Positions 9,074 through 17,618 of a stretch of DNA of 53,655 nt are shown one piece after another. The stretch comes from an uncultured Verrucomicrobiota bacterium (GTDB lineage Bacteria; Verrucomicrobiota; Verrucomicrobiia; Limisphaerales; CAIQOK01). Location of the stretch: positions 1 through 53,655 of the forward strand of contig CAIQOK010000007.1 in NCBI GenBank assembly GCA_903873415.1. Direction: 5' to 3'. The stretch's first letter is position 1. Every line of letters begins with the position of its first letter. The notes below the pieces were generated by a model. It was not told the origin of the DNA. It did no database searches and worked only from the letters and a program-made list of their open reading frames with translations. A program made the translations under genes and the position numbers.

Positions 9074-9538
9074 CTAGAGGGAATCGGAGGTTTTACAACG
9101 TAATCCTTTGAGCGCTCTGGTCAGATCGGATCGGATAATGGGGTCCAAAACTTGCGCCAACTCCTCCGGCAAACGTCTGGGCTTGCCCTCCAACCCGGTG
9201 CAGACATGACAGGTCTCAGCCTCAAGAATCAACCGGTCATCTCCGGTCAGGATGCGGTGTCCAAACCGCAACCGGACACGATCCACCGCTGAAGGCCACA
9301 CTTCGATGGATAAAACATCGTCGTAGCGCGCCGGGGCACGGAAGCGCATCTGGCATTCGGTAACGGGAAAGATTGCGCCTGCCTGCTGCCACTGCAGAAG
9401 GGATTGGCCGGCGTGACGGAAGAATTCCCCGCGAGCCGCCTCAAGCAGATCCAGGTAGCGGGAATGATAAACGTGGTTGCCGACCGTGCAGTCAGCGTAA
9501 GTGACTCGGTGTTTGTGACAAAAAAGGGGCGCTGGCAT
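9074..9538 (-). CDS. hotdog-fold acyl-CoA thioesterase (YbgC/FadM family)
   Basis: A 154-residue single-domain protein. VTYADCTVGNHVYHSRYLDLLEAAR (about residues 12-36) matches the family motif Y-x-D-x-x-x-G-x-V-x-x-x-x-Y-x-x-x-x-E-x-x-R that holds the active site of 4-hydroxybenzoyl-CoA and YbgC-like thioesterases. It hydrolyses acyl-CoA esters in the cytoplasm; the substrate is unknown. It sits 27 bases upstream of the epimerase gene and may be cotranscribed with the glycan genes by position only. Confidence 0.8.
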   Translation of the reverse strand: MPAPLFCHKHRVTYADCTVGNHVYHSRYLDLLEAARGEFFRHAGQSLLQWQQAGAIFPVTECQMRFRAPARYDDVLSIEVWPSAVDRVRLRFGHRILTGDDRLILEAETCHVCTGLEGKPRRLPEELAQVLDPIIRSDLTRALKGLRCKTSDSL

Positions 9539-9688
9539 GGACGGATTGTATTTCGGTGCCGCTGCGGTTCAAGACCGGATCCTATTTCCCAGTGCTATGG
9601 ACGGCTGCAGATCACAACTTCCTTTCCCATCGCGGGACTGTGATCAGCCGCGAAGGGATGATGACTTTGTAAATGATGGCGTTCAACT

Positions 9689-9764
9689 TGGTGGGCCCAC
9701 TCGGATTTGAACCGAGGACCAAGCGATTATGAGTCGCCTGCTCTAACCACTGAGCTATGGGCCC
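9689..9764 (-). tRNA. ileX: tRNA-Ile2 with CAT anticodon (lysidine-modified)
   Basis: A 76-base cloverleaf on the minus strand including an encoded CCA. The acceptor stem is GGGCCCA/TGGGCCC, the D arm has GCTCAGTGGTTAGAGC, and the anticodon is CAT at 9729-9731 in the loop CTCATAA with stem GGCGA/TCGCT. The D and anticodon arms match those of E. coli tRNA-Ile2 rather than elongator or initiator Met: no initiator-type C1-A72 mismatch or GGG/CCC anticodon stem. It therefore reads AUA after TilS converts C34 to lysidine. Confidence 0.93.
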
Positions 9765-10614
9765 GTCAGGCCAAGTCTGAACCTCTGCCGCTTCCGCAAG
9801 CCGGGAATGGCGTCTCGGAATCCCCCTGCTCAACAGCAGCGTTTCCAAGTCACCCGCAAGGACGGGTCACTAGACCGTCTGGATGCAAGCCATTCTGCGC
9901 GGCCAAAGAAACGCGGCAAGACAATTCGATCCGATCCCGCTTCAAGAGGCCAAGCTCTTTGCGTTGAGTCGGCGAAGCGGACGGGTTTAAGATGCGCCAT
10001 CCCAATGCCCCTCTGAGTCGGCCACTCATCAAACGGGACGAGGGGTTTCTGCGCATCTGACTTCCGTTCGTGGAGAGTTTGTTTCGGGCATCGGGACTTT
10101 CACCGGGCGGCAGGTCGCTCCGCTGGAGCTTCAGAGACAAACCCGAAATCTGAAGGAGCAACGAGCAAAGCTCGGAGATAGTTATGGGTTTGGCGGTAAT
10201 GCCCTGTGGCCGCCGACGTAAGGAGGCGCTCCCGCGGGCGCGAAGAGCAAAGCGTCAAGGGCAAACCCAGCGCCGGAGGCGCGGCCTGTCTGTGGACATA
10301 CGTCCTAAAATAAATCCCCAGCCCTACAGTGCGGCATTAGGGTTGCCTCTACGGAAATACCCTCACCCGGCCTGCGGGCACCCTCCCTATGAACCTCTAA
10401 CCATTGAAACTGGTTGGAATGATTGTGTCGCCTTATTTTGGGCGGACTTGCGTGGCGAGCGGCTTCGGTTTCCAAAATCTTATCAGGGCTAGGGGTTCAA
10501 CGCGGGAATTTTTTCATTGGTGGAATCGGCTCTCCCAAACATTCAACCAGTCTAAAAAACGGGTCAAAAGACTTGCCCAAAGGGTCCGTCTCACTGCTAT
10601 CATTGAGTCTCAAC
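9765..10614. other. 850-base intergenic region without a recognised gene
   Basis: Several open frames exist (for example 9850-10161 on the minus strand) but none has a domain, a good start or coding character that I can defend. The stretch contains short GC-rich palindromic patches, such as GCCGCCGACGTAAGGAGGC near 10212-10230 and CCCTCACCCGGCCTGCGGGC near 10370, that look like dispersed intergenic repeat units. I see no RNase P, tmRNA or SRP signature. Confidence 0.5.
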
Positions 10615-11457
10615 ATGAATCGGACCACATCCGCCAAAACACGCCCGCCAAAACCATCCACGCCGAACGCGTTCAAAACCCTCAGCCGGGTGGGTTTGGT
10701 GCTGTTTACGGCGGCCTGCGGATGGGTGTGTTTCCTCACGCTGGCCAACCCTCCTCTTGCAACAACACTGCAAGGCTGGCCTGAAACAATCCTACTGCTC
10801 ACCGGGGCGCTGACCATACTTCTTTCGCTGGGCGCTCAATTACCCGCCCAAAACGTGATCCTAGCCGCAACGCTCATTGCCGTCATTGGCGGAGGGATCC
10901 ACGCCGTGGGGGCATTGGCCAACCTGCCCTTCGGGCCCTTTATTTATACCAGCGCAGCCGGTCCGGCCTTCTTTGAAACCCTGCCTTGGTGGATTCCTTT
11001 GATATGGATCACATTCATATTGAGTTCCCGCGCGATGGCCCGGTTGATCTTGCGCCCGTGGCGGCGGCTGCGAGCCTATGGATTCTGGCTGATCGGGGTG
11101 ACTCTAATTCTAACGCTCCTGCTTGATCTGGCCTTTGAACCCTTTGCCAGCAAACTTCACCACTATTGGATCTGGAGTCCGACGAAGCTGCCGCTGCTCT
11201 GGTGCCTGACTCCCATGAGCAACTTCCTTGGATTCACCACGACCACCTTGTTGATCCTAATGGTGACAACCCCTTCGCTGATCAACAAGAGCCAGAACAG
11301 GTTTGGGCCGCAGTATGCGCCGGCTTTGGTGTGGCTGCTGCTGAACGCGCTGATGATAAGCAGCGCGGTTCAGAACAAATTCTGGCCGGCCGTGGTGTTG
11401 GTGGGTGCGGGTATTGTCGTGACGAGCATGCTGGCAGTGCGGGGTGCCCGGTGGTAA
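10615..11457 (+). CDS. carotenoid biosynthesis-type membrane protein (CruF/DUF422 family)
   Basis: A 280-residue membrane protein with about seven hydrophobic segments. The pattern GIHAVGALANLPFGPFIYT, then IPLIWI, then LDLAFEPFASKLHHYWIW and LCLTPMSNFLGF-like spacing fits the CruF / bisanhydrobacterioruberin hydratase family, which hydrates the ends of acyclic carotenoids. I start it at the ATG at 10615, before a short basic segment and the first membrane span; an in-frame extension upstream to 10423 lacks coding character. No other carotenoid gene is in the window, so the role rests on family likeness alone. It converges on the CNNM gene 19 bases away. Confidence 0.65.
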   Translation: MNRTTSAKTRPPKPSTPNAFKTLSRVGLVLFTAACGWVCFLTLANPPLATTLQGWPETILLLTGALTILLSLGAQLPAQNVILAATLIAVIGGGIHAVGALANLPFGPFIYTSAAGPAFFETLPWWIPLIWITFILSSRAMARLILRPWRRLRAYGFWLIGVTLILTLLLDLAFEPFASKLHHYWIWSPTKLPLLWCLTPMSNFLGFTTTTLLILMVTTPSLINKSQNRFGPQYAPALVWLLLNALMISSAVQNKFWPAVVLVGAGIVVTSMLAVRGARW

Positions 11458-11476
11458 GGGCTAACCATCCGGGCGT

Positions 11477-12823
11477 TTAACTTTGCAGAGTGGAGCCGGC
11501 AGGGTCTGTGGAAAGCAGGGTGATTTTCAGACGCGCCACCCGCGGCCCATCCATTTGCTCTACCTGCACCTCGCATCGCCCCACCCGGAGAGTGTCCCCT
11601 GCCCGGGGAAATCCGCCCAGCCGCTGCGTCACCCAACCGCTGACTGTGGCCACGCCTTCCTCGCCATGCGCCCCTCCCACCAATTCCTCGAACTCCCGCA
11701 CCGGCAGAGCCCCCGCGGCTTCCCAGGTGTTCTCGCCCAGCCGCACCAGCAGGGGCTTTTCCTGATCGAACTCATCCTGAATCTGGCCCACCAATTCCTC
11801 CAGGATGTTTTCCAGCGTCACCAGTCCCAGAGTGCCGCCATATTCATCCACCACGATGCCGAGGTGCAACTTTCGATCCAGAAAAAGCTGCAATACCTTC
11901 TCCAACCGCGCCGTCTCCGGGATGTAAATCAACTTGCGCGCCGCCGGAAGCAAGTCCGCCCCCGTCCTGGCCAGACGCCGCATCGCATAAAGATCCTTGA
12001 TATGCAGAACCCCGAGGGTCTTGTCCGGATCTCCGTTTTCGCACAGGGGGAAGCGGGAATAACGGGTTTTCTCGGCCACCTCAAGGCATCCGGCGATGGT
12101 GGCAGCGGTGTCGAGCACCGCAATTTCCTGACGCGGCCGCATCACATCCCGGGCCACGCGCCGGCGCAGATCCAGGGCGTTGAGGGCGACATCGCGGCCG
12201 AGGGTCGAGGCACCGGAAATGTTTTGGGCCGAAGAGAGTAAAAACCTCAGTTCATCCGCGGAATGATCGTCTCTGCCTTCGCCGGGAGCCGAAAGGCCCA
12301 GCCCCCTGAGCAACCACTGAGCCGAGCTGTTGAGCAGCCAGATGAACGGATAAGAGATGCGGTAAAAGGCATCCAACGGACCAGCCACCCAGAGGGCCGT
12401 GCTCAGGGTCTTGCGGATCGCCAGAGCTTTGGGGGCAAGCTCCCCGGCCACGATCAACAGATAGCTGTTCACAAAAAAGCCGACAGCGATGGCGGTGGTG
12501 TGTTGGGCCTTGGGAGAGGTGATTTTAAGGCCTCCGAAAAGAGGCTGCAACAAATGCTCGAAGACCGGCTCGACAGCGACCCCCAGCGCCATGCTGGCCA
12601 AGGTGATGCCAAACTGGGTGGCCCCGATGTAGGCATTGATGTTGCGGATGATGTGACGGGCCCGCAAAGCCCGGCGATGCCCCTGAACCACGAGCGGTTC
12701 GAGTTGCGAATCGCGGATGCGGATCAGAGCCAGCTCCGCGGCGACGAAAAACCCATTGAACAAGACCAGGCTAAGAACGCCGGACAGTTTAACCCCTATT
12801 TCAGTGACCACATTCCAGTTCAT
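11477..12823 (-). CDS. CNNM/CBS membrane protein with CorC_HlyC domain (copy 3)
   Basis: A 448-residue protein of the CorB/CorC/HlyC (CNNM) family: DUF21 transmembrane domain (about residues 1-190, with FNGFFVAAELALIRIRDSQLE), a CBS pair (about 210-340) and a C-terminal CorC_HlyC domain with VDEYGGTLGLVTLENILEELVGQIQDEFD before it. Family members are linked to magnesium/cobalt transport, although historically named hemolysins. The ATG at 12823 follows the TGA of copy 2 by one base, so the genes are translationally coupled. Last gene of the long minus-strand run. Confidence 0.88.
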   Translation of the reverse strand: MNWNVVTEIGVKLSGVLSLVLFNGFFVAAELALIRIRDSQLEPLVVQGHRRALRARHIIRNINAYIGATQFGITLASMALGVAVEPVFEHLLQPLFGGLKITSPKAQHTTAIAVGFFVNSYLLIVAGELAPKALAIRKTLSTALWVAGPLDAFYRISYPFIWLLNSSAQWLLRGLGLSAPGEGRDDHSADELRFLLSSAQNISGASTLGRDVALNALDLRRRVARDVMRPRQEIAVLDTAATIAGCLEVAEKTRYSRFPLCENGDPDKTLGVLHIKDLYAMRRLARTGADLLPAARKLIYIPETARLEKVLQLFLDRKLHLGIVVDEYGGTLGLVTLENILEELVGQIQDEFDQEKPLLVRLGENTWEAAGALPVREFEELVGGAHGEEGVATVSGWVTQRLGGFPRAGDTLRVGRCEVQVEQMDGPRVARLKITLLSTDPAGSTLQS

Positions 12824-12824
12824 G

Positions 12825-13814
12825 TCAGAGTCGAGCCTCCCCCAGAACGGCCTTGAGCACGTCCTCCAGGCTGATGATGCCGATCTCGCGCTGATCGCGG
12901 CCCAGCACGATGGCCAACCTTTGGCCGCTGCGCTGCATGCGGCGCAGTGCGTCCTCCAGCCGCTGATCCTCGTCAAGATACAAGGCGGGCCGGACAAACT
13001 CGCCGAGCGGCTTGCTGCCGTCGAGCGCGGGTTGATAGAGCAAGGCGTCCACGCTCACCAATCCCACCACGCGATGGCGGCCTTCGCGCTTCTCCCAAAC
13101 CGGCAACCGCGTGAACTGACGCTCCCGACAGAGAGCCAGAGACTCACTCACGGTCGCTTGGATTTCCACGCTGACGACCTGATCCAAGGGGCGGGCGATC
13201 TGGCGCACGGTGAGGCTGGGCAGGTCCATAACGCGATTGATCATGGCCCGCTCCTCGGTGGAGAAGCTGCGGGCCGACTCCTGCATGACAAAGCGCAACT
13301 CTTCCCGGTTGCCAAAGAGATGACCGGTGAAGGCCTTGCCGCCCGTCCAGTAAAGGAGGGTGGCGGAGATTCTTTCCACCATCCAGACCAAGGGCCACAG
13401 CCCCAGATGCACGTAGCGGAAGGGCCGGGCCAAAGCCAGGCAAAAGCGATTGGGCTGGGCACGGAAGATCATTTTCGGGAGGAGATCGCACAAGGCGTAG
13501 AAGAGGAAAACCACAGCCAAAAAGCAGGCGACAAACCAGAGAGGATGCCCTTGGAGTGTTTCGTATAAAACCGTAATCAGGCTGCCTAGGACGATAAAGT
13601 TCGCCAGAGTGTTGCCCACCAAAATGGTCCACAGGAAGTTTTCGGGGTTTTCGAGATAACCGTGCAAGGTCGCCGCCGAGCGCCGACCGGCGCGCATTTG
13701 CTGACGAATCTGCAAGCGGCTCAAGGCGAAAACCCCCGCCTCCATACCGGAGAGGAGAAAAGACAACGCCAGACAAACCACCAGCGCCACCCAGATCGAT
13801 GTTTCCACTTCCAT
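12825..13814 (-). CDS. CNNM/CBS membrane protein lacking the CorC_HlyC domain (copy 2)
   Basis: A 329-residue member of the same family as its two neighbours. The DUF21 membrane domain shows MEAGVFALSRLQIRQQM and VGNTLANFIVLGSLIT, and the CBS pair ends in REIGIISLEDVLKAVLGEARL, where the protein stops. It therefore lacks the roughly 80-residue CorC_HlyC domain found in copies 1 and 3. The usual acidic DEFGG-type segment of CBS2 reads GRDQREIG here. Its ATG follows the TAA of copy 1 with no gap. It may heterodimerise with a flanking copy (inference). Confidence 0.85.
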   Translation of the reverse strand: MEVETSIWVALVVCLALSFLLSGMEAGVFALSRLQIRQQMRAGRRSAATLHGYLENPENFLWTILVGNTLANFIVLGSLITVLYETLQGHPLWFVACFLAVVFLFYALCDLLPKMIFRAQPNRFCLALARPFRYVHLGLWPLVWMVERISATLLYWTGGKAFTGHLFGNREELRFVMQESARSFSTEERAMINRVMDLPSLTVRQIARPLDQVVSVEIQATVSESLALCRERQFTRLPVWEKREGRHRVVGLVSVDALLYQPALDGSKPLGEFVRPALYLDEDQRLEDALRRMQRSGQRLAIVLGRDQREIGIISLEDVLKAVLGEARL

Positions 13815-15047
13815 TTATTTAACCAGCTCCACCAGCAACTCGCGGATGCGTCTTTCATCCGCCGCCTCGACGGTGAGTTTCAAGCCGCGAAAAGTGATGC
13901 TCTCGCCAGGGGCGGGGACGACTCCCAGCAAACTCATGACCAAGCCGCCGATGGTCTCCACCTCAGGCGCCATGCCCAGCGGTGGATACTCGCGCCGGAA
14001 ATCATCCAGCCGCATGGTGGCGTTGACGCGCCAACGGCCGGGTGCGAGTTTTTCCGCCACAAAGCCCTCCTCCCCGGTTTCACGCCGGATTTTCCCGACA
14101 ATGGCTTCGAAGATATCCTCGCTGGTGACCAACCCGGCCGTGCCGCCGAATTCATCCATCACCACGGCGATACCACGCTGCTGACGCTGCAAACGCTTGA
14201 GCAGTTGCAGCAGGTTCATGGTTTCGGGCACGAAGGAGGGCAGCTCGATGGCCTCGGCCAGATCCACCTTCGGGTCCAGCAGCAGGGCCCGCGTATTGAG
14301 GATCCCGACAATTGTATCCGGAGTTTCATCGAACATCGGCAGGCGCCGGTGTTTGTGGTGGCGGGCCGCGGCGAGCATTTCATCGACGGATAAATCATCC
14401 CGGATGCAAGCCATGCTCGAACGGGGCTGCATCACCTCTTTTACCGTGCGTCGATCCAGATTAATGATCTGAAGAATGATTTCCTTTTCCGACAACGCGA
14501 GGGTGCCCTGTTGGTGGGCCAACTCAAGCAGCTCGCGATACTCCTCATCAGTCAGTGCCGGTTGGAGATTAAGGGGTTCACCCGTGAGCACCGCCAAAAT
14601 GGAGGCGTTGAATTTCTGGGCAACAAGACGCAGCGGAAGAGCAAATCTCTCCAGAAACAGCAATGGCCGGGCCACCCTCAAGGCCCATTGTTCCGGTCGG
14701 CGGACCGCCAAAGTCTTGGGCAACACCTCGCCGCCCAGAAGAATCAATCCGAACAGGGCGGACATGGTAGGCAGGGTTGGCCAGTGGCCTTGGAAAACCA
14801 TCCAGAGAGAGGTGAAGAGCATGGCCGCAGTGGCAAAGGTATTGCCCAACACCATCATCGCCAGCAAATCCTGAGGCTCAGCGAGCAGTTTCTCCACCAT
14901 GCCGCCAAGCAACGGGGAGCGCCCGGACAACTGGCGTATCTGCCATTTACCTAGGGAAAAGAGAGCCGTCTCCGCCAGCGCAAAGAAAAAACCCGCCCCG
15001 GCAGCAATGACGATCACCACCACTGCCACGGTTACAGCTGGCGACAT
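13815..15047 (-). CDS. CNNM/CBS membrane protein with CorC_HlyC domain (copy 1)
   Basis: A 410-residue protein: DUF21 membrane domain (about 1-180, with FALAETALFSLGKWQIRQL and VLGNTFATAAMLF), CBS pair (about 200-320) ending in VMDEFGGTAGLVTSEDIFEAIVGKI, then a CorC_HlyC domain (about 335-410). Likely an inner-membrane divalent-cation transport or regulatory protein. It begins 52 bases after the ftsZ stop and heads a set of three paralogues, so it may be read through from the division cluster. Confidence 0.88.
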   Translation of the reverse strand: MSPAVTVAVVVIVIAAGAGFFFALAETALFSLGKWQIRQLSGRSPLLGGMVEKLLAEPQDLLAMMVLGNTFATAAMLFTSLWMVFQGHWPTLPTMSALFGLILLGGEVLPKTLAVRRPEQWALRVARPLLFLERFALPLRLVAQKFNASILAVLTGEPLNLQPALTDEEYRELLELAHQQGTLALSEKEIILQIINLDRRTVKEVMQPRSSMACIRDDLSVDEMLAAARHHKHRRLPMFDETPDTIVGILNTRALLLDPKVDLAEAIELPSFVPETMNLLQLLKRLQRQQRGIAVVMDEFGGTAGLVTSEDIFEAIVGKIRRETGEEGFVAEKLAPGRWRVNATMRLDDFRREYPPLGMAPEVETIGGLVMSLLGVVPAPGESITFRGLKLTVEAADERRIRELLVELVK

Positions 15048-15099
15048 GCCGGGAGCGTAAGGATAACCGGATCCAAACGCAAAAGAATTGCGCGGCGCT

Positions 15100-16392
15100 T
15101 CAATTCAAAGCCACACCGCGGCGAATATAGGTCGGCACATCCAGGTCCTCGCCCTTGTGGATAGTTGGCTCGCTCTTGTCAAAACGGCCTTTGGAAACAA
15201 TGTCCAACTGCAATTGACCCTGGCGGAGTTTCTCCGCAGCCTTGCGGGGACGTGAGGGCCGGGTGCGCTGGTCAATCTGCACAATTCTCTCGTGAGACAG
15301 TTCGGGAGGCGGCGGCAGAAAGCGCGAGCCGGGCTTGGCCGTGTCGCCCGGAGGCAGCATTTGCAAATTCAAGCCCTCCCCGGTCGCGGCAGGCTCGCTC
15401 TTGGAGGCAACGCGCCGGGCCGCCACCATCATTACTGTCAATCGGTCGCCCAAGGCCGGATCGATCGCGGCCCCCATGACGACTTGGGCCTTGGAACATT
15501 TACTATTGAGCTCCTCCATGACGCGGTTCAACTCACCCATTGCAAGATCAGTGCCGCCTGTCAAACTGATTAGGACCACCTGGGATTCGGCAAGCAAATC
15601 AGCGCCGTCGAACATGGGATGGGCAAACAGTTTGTCCAACACCTCGCGGGAACGGGCGGGGCCGCCCGCCTCGGCCGTGGCAAAGAAACTTTCCCCGGGA
15701 TGCCCCCGCAGCAGCGCGCAGACATCGGCAAGGTGTATTTCCAGCAACCCGGGCCGGGCCAGCAACCGCCACAGGCCCTGCACTCCATCGGCCATCAGCT
15801 CATTGGTCGTGCGAAATGTCTCAACAAGACTGGTGTTCTCGTCGATCAGTTTTGAGATTTTCTGGTTGGGCAGGAAAATGACCGCGTCGGCCGCCTTTCT
15901 CAAGTCATCACCTCCCTGGCGGGCGATGAGCAGACGCCGGTTGCCCTCACAGTTAAAGGGGAGCGTTGCAAAGGCGATCACCAAGGCCCCGGATTCCTTG
16001 GCGGCGCGGGCCAGAACGGGGCTGATGCCCGAGCCGGAGCCGCCACCCAACCCGGTTAGAATGAAGACCACTTGACTGCCGGCACAGGCGGCTTTCAATC
16101 TGTCGAAATATTCCTCCGCCGCCTGACGCCCCCGCTCAGGGTCGCCGCCTGTTCCCAGACCGCGCAGGCGTTTGGTCTCAAGCGAGATTTTTTCCGGCGC
16201 GCAGGAACGCTCCAGAGCGTCCACGTCGGTGCCCACAACCGCCAGAATCGCCTCCGGCAATGAACGTCCGGCCACGTGCTGGAGGAGTTTGAGACCGGCT
16301 CCGCCGACGCCGATGATTTTAGTGGTGACCCGCTTTTGAGGGGGTAGGATTTCCGATTGAGCGGCAAGGGTTAGGTCCATGGCGGATTTCAC
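15100..16392 (-). CDS. ftsZ: cell division protein FtsZ, divergent
   Basis: A 430-residue tubulin homologue that forms the cytokinetic ring. The N-terminal IIGVGGAGLKLL is the T1 loop, and the tubulin signature reads GLGGGSGSGISP instead of GGGTGTG. The T7 synergy loop, normally N-x-D-F-A-D, reads EIHLADV: the Asn is Glu and the first catalytic Asp is His, while the second Asp remains. The C-terminal peptide DLDVPTYIRRGVALN keeps the FtsA/membrane-tether consensus. The GTG at 16392 overlaps the ftsA TGA; an ATG four codons later is an alternative start. Last gene of the division cluster. Identity is secure from fold motifs and position; GTPase kinetics may differ from standard FtsZ. Confidence 0.95.
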   Translation of the reverse strand: MKSAMDLTLAAQSEILPPQKRVTTKIIGVGGAGLKLLQHVAGRSLPEAILAVVGTDVDALERSCAPEKISLETKRLRGLGTGGDPERGRQAAEEYFDRLKAACAGSQVVFILTGLGGGSGSGISPVLARAAKESGALVIAFATLPFNCEGNRRLLIARQGGDDLRKAADAVIFLPNQKISKLIDENTSLVETFRTTNELMADGVQGLWRLLARPGLLEIHLADVCALLRGHPGESFFATAEAGGPARSREVLDKLFAHPMFDGADLLAESQVVLISLTGGTDLAMGELNRVMEELNSKCSKAQVVMGAAIDPALGDRLTVMMVAARRVASKSEPAATGEGLNLQMLPPGDTAKPGSRFLPPPPELSHERIVQIDQRTRPSRPRKAAEKLRQGQLQLDIVSKGRFDKSEPTIHKGEDLDVPTYIRRGVALN

Positions 16393-17618
16393 TTGTTACG
16401 GCCGACGACCTGACTGAAGACCGTCTTTATTTCGTGGAAGAAAGTGGGTTTGTCGACGCGTTTACGCTGCTGAATGGAGCCGAACTTGACCAGGCCAATG
16501 GCGGTGGCGAATTCCGGCTGGTCGAGCGCCGATTTCAAACCGCTGATGGAATTGGTTTTCCCAAGCGTGACGGGCATTTCCAGAATCTGTTCGGCCAAGG
16601 AGGCAATTTGAGGAATGCGGGCGGCGCCACCGCATAAAAACGCCCCGGACCGGAGGTAGTCGGAAAGGCCGGCCTGCTGCAGGTCCTGAACAATGAGATT
16701 GAAGATTTCCTCCAGCCGAAGGGCCATGATACGGCGCAGATTTTCCAGACTGATAATTTTAAGCGGCAGCCCCAGATCGCTAGAAATGGTGACCGTCTGG
16801 CCCTGATCGGTTGAATCCAAGAAAGCAGAGCCCCATTCCAGCTTGAGCTGTTCGGCCCGCCCCAGCGGGACTTTAAGACCGTAAGCCAGATCATTGGAAA
16901 TATGGTCTCCGCCCACCGCCAAAACACCGACGTATTTAATAACCCCATCGGCATAGACCACGTAGTCAGTCGTGCCGCCGCCGATATCAATCACCAGTGA
17001 TCCAAGTTCCTTTTGCTCGCTGTTGAGCAAGGCCAAGGAGGAAGCCAGACCGCTGAAAACAATCTCCTCTACCTCCAACTGAAGTCCTTTGACGGCCCGG
17101 ATGGCGTTTTGCAACCGGTTCAAATGGCCATGAACCACATGCACGTCCACTTCCAAGCGCCCGCCCAGCATTCCCACAGGGTCAATAATCCCATTGTGCC
17201 CATCCACCAGAAAATGCTGGCGCACCGCGTGAATGACCTGATGCTGGGCCGGGAGGTTGATGGTCTTGGCATTCTTGATCACATCCTGCACGTCCTCCGG
17301 CGAAATTTCCCGGTCGGCCGAAACCACCGGATGCACTCCACGATTATTGAATCCGCGAATGTGCGCGCCCGTAACCCCGAGATAAACACTGCGGATTTCC
17401 ACGTCGGCCATCTGCTCGGCCTCCACTATGGCATTGCGGATATCCTCCCCGGTGGCGGTGGCGTCACAAATCTCCCCCTTGCGCACCCCCCGTGATTTCG
17501 ACTGACCCAGGCCGACGATGGTCAACCCGGAAGAATCCGGATTCACTTCACCGACCATGACGCAGACCTTGGAAGTGCCTACTTCCAAACCGACGATGAT
17601 AGAAGAGGAATCAAACAT
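16389..17618 (-). CDS. ftsA: cell division protein FtsA
   Basis: A 409-residue actin-family ATPase that tethers FtsZ to the membrane. It shows VGLEVGTSKVCVMVGEV (phosphate 1), VIDIGGGTTDYVVYADG (phosphate 2) and GAFLCGGAARIP (adenosine motif). It ends in a short basic amphipathic stretch (FHEIKTVFSQVVGRNK) suited to membrane attachment. The ATG at 17618 lies 8 bases inside the end of ftsQ; longer in-frame starts would run far into ftsQ and read as shadow sequence. Stop overlaps the ftsZ start. Confidence 0.96.
   Translation of the reverse strand: MFDSSSIIVGLEVGTSKVCVMVGEVNPDSSGLTIVGLGQSKSRGVRKGEICDATATGEDIRNAIVEAEQMADVEIRSVYLGVTGAHIRGFNNRGVHPVVSADREISPEDVQDVIKNAKTINLPAQHQVIHAVRQHFLVDGHNGIIDPVGMLGGRLEVDVHVVHGHLNRLQNAIRAVKGLQLEVEEIVFSGLASSLALLNSEQKELGSLVIDIGGGTTDYVVYADGVIKYVGVLAVGGDHISNDLAYGLKVPLGRAEQLKLEWGSAFLDSTDQGQTVTISSDLGLPLKIISLENLRRIMALRLEEIFNLIVQDLQQAGLSDYLRSGAFLCGGAARIPQIASLAEQILEMPVTLGKTNSISGLKSALDQPEFATAIGLVKFGSIQQRKRVDKPTFFHEIKTVFSQVVGRNK

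Noticed and set aside
7469-9103. Long plus-strand open frame (544 codons) antisense to the two epimerases
   Set aside because: The minus-strand epimerases have clear domains and motifs; this frame has no domain and arises from the codon bias of the opposite strand.
9689-9764. tRNA-Met assignment for the CAT anticodon tRNA
   Set aside because: The D and anticodon arms match tRNA-Ile2; initiator features (GGG/CCC anticodon stem, C1-A72 mismatch) are absent.
9850-10161. 103-codon minus-strand frame in the tRNA-carotenoid gap
   Set aside because: No domain, low complexity and no convincing start; the surrounding stretch looks like dispersed non-coding repeat.
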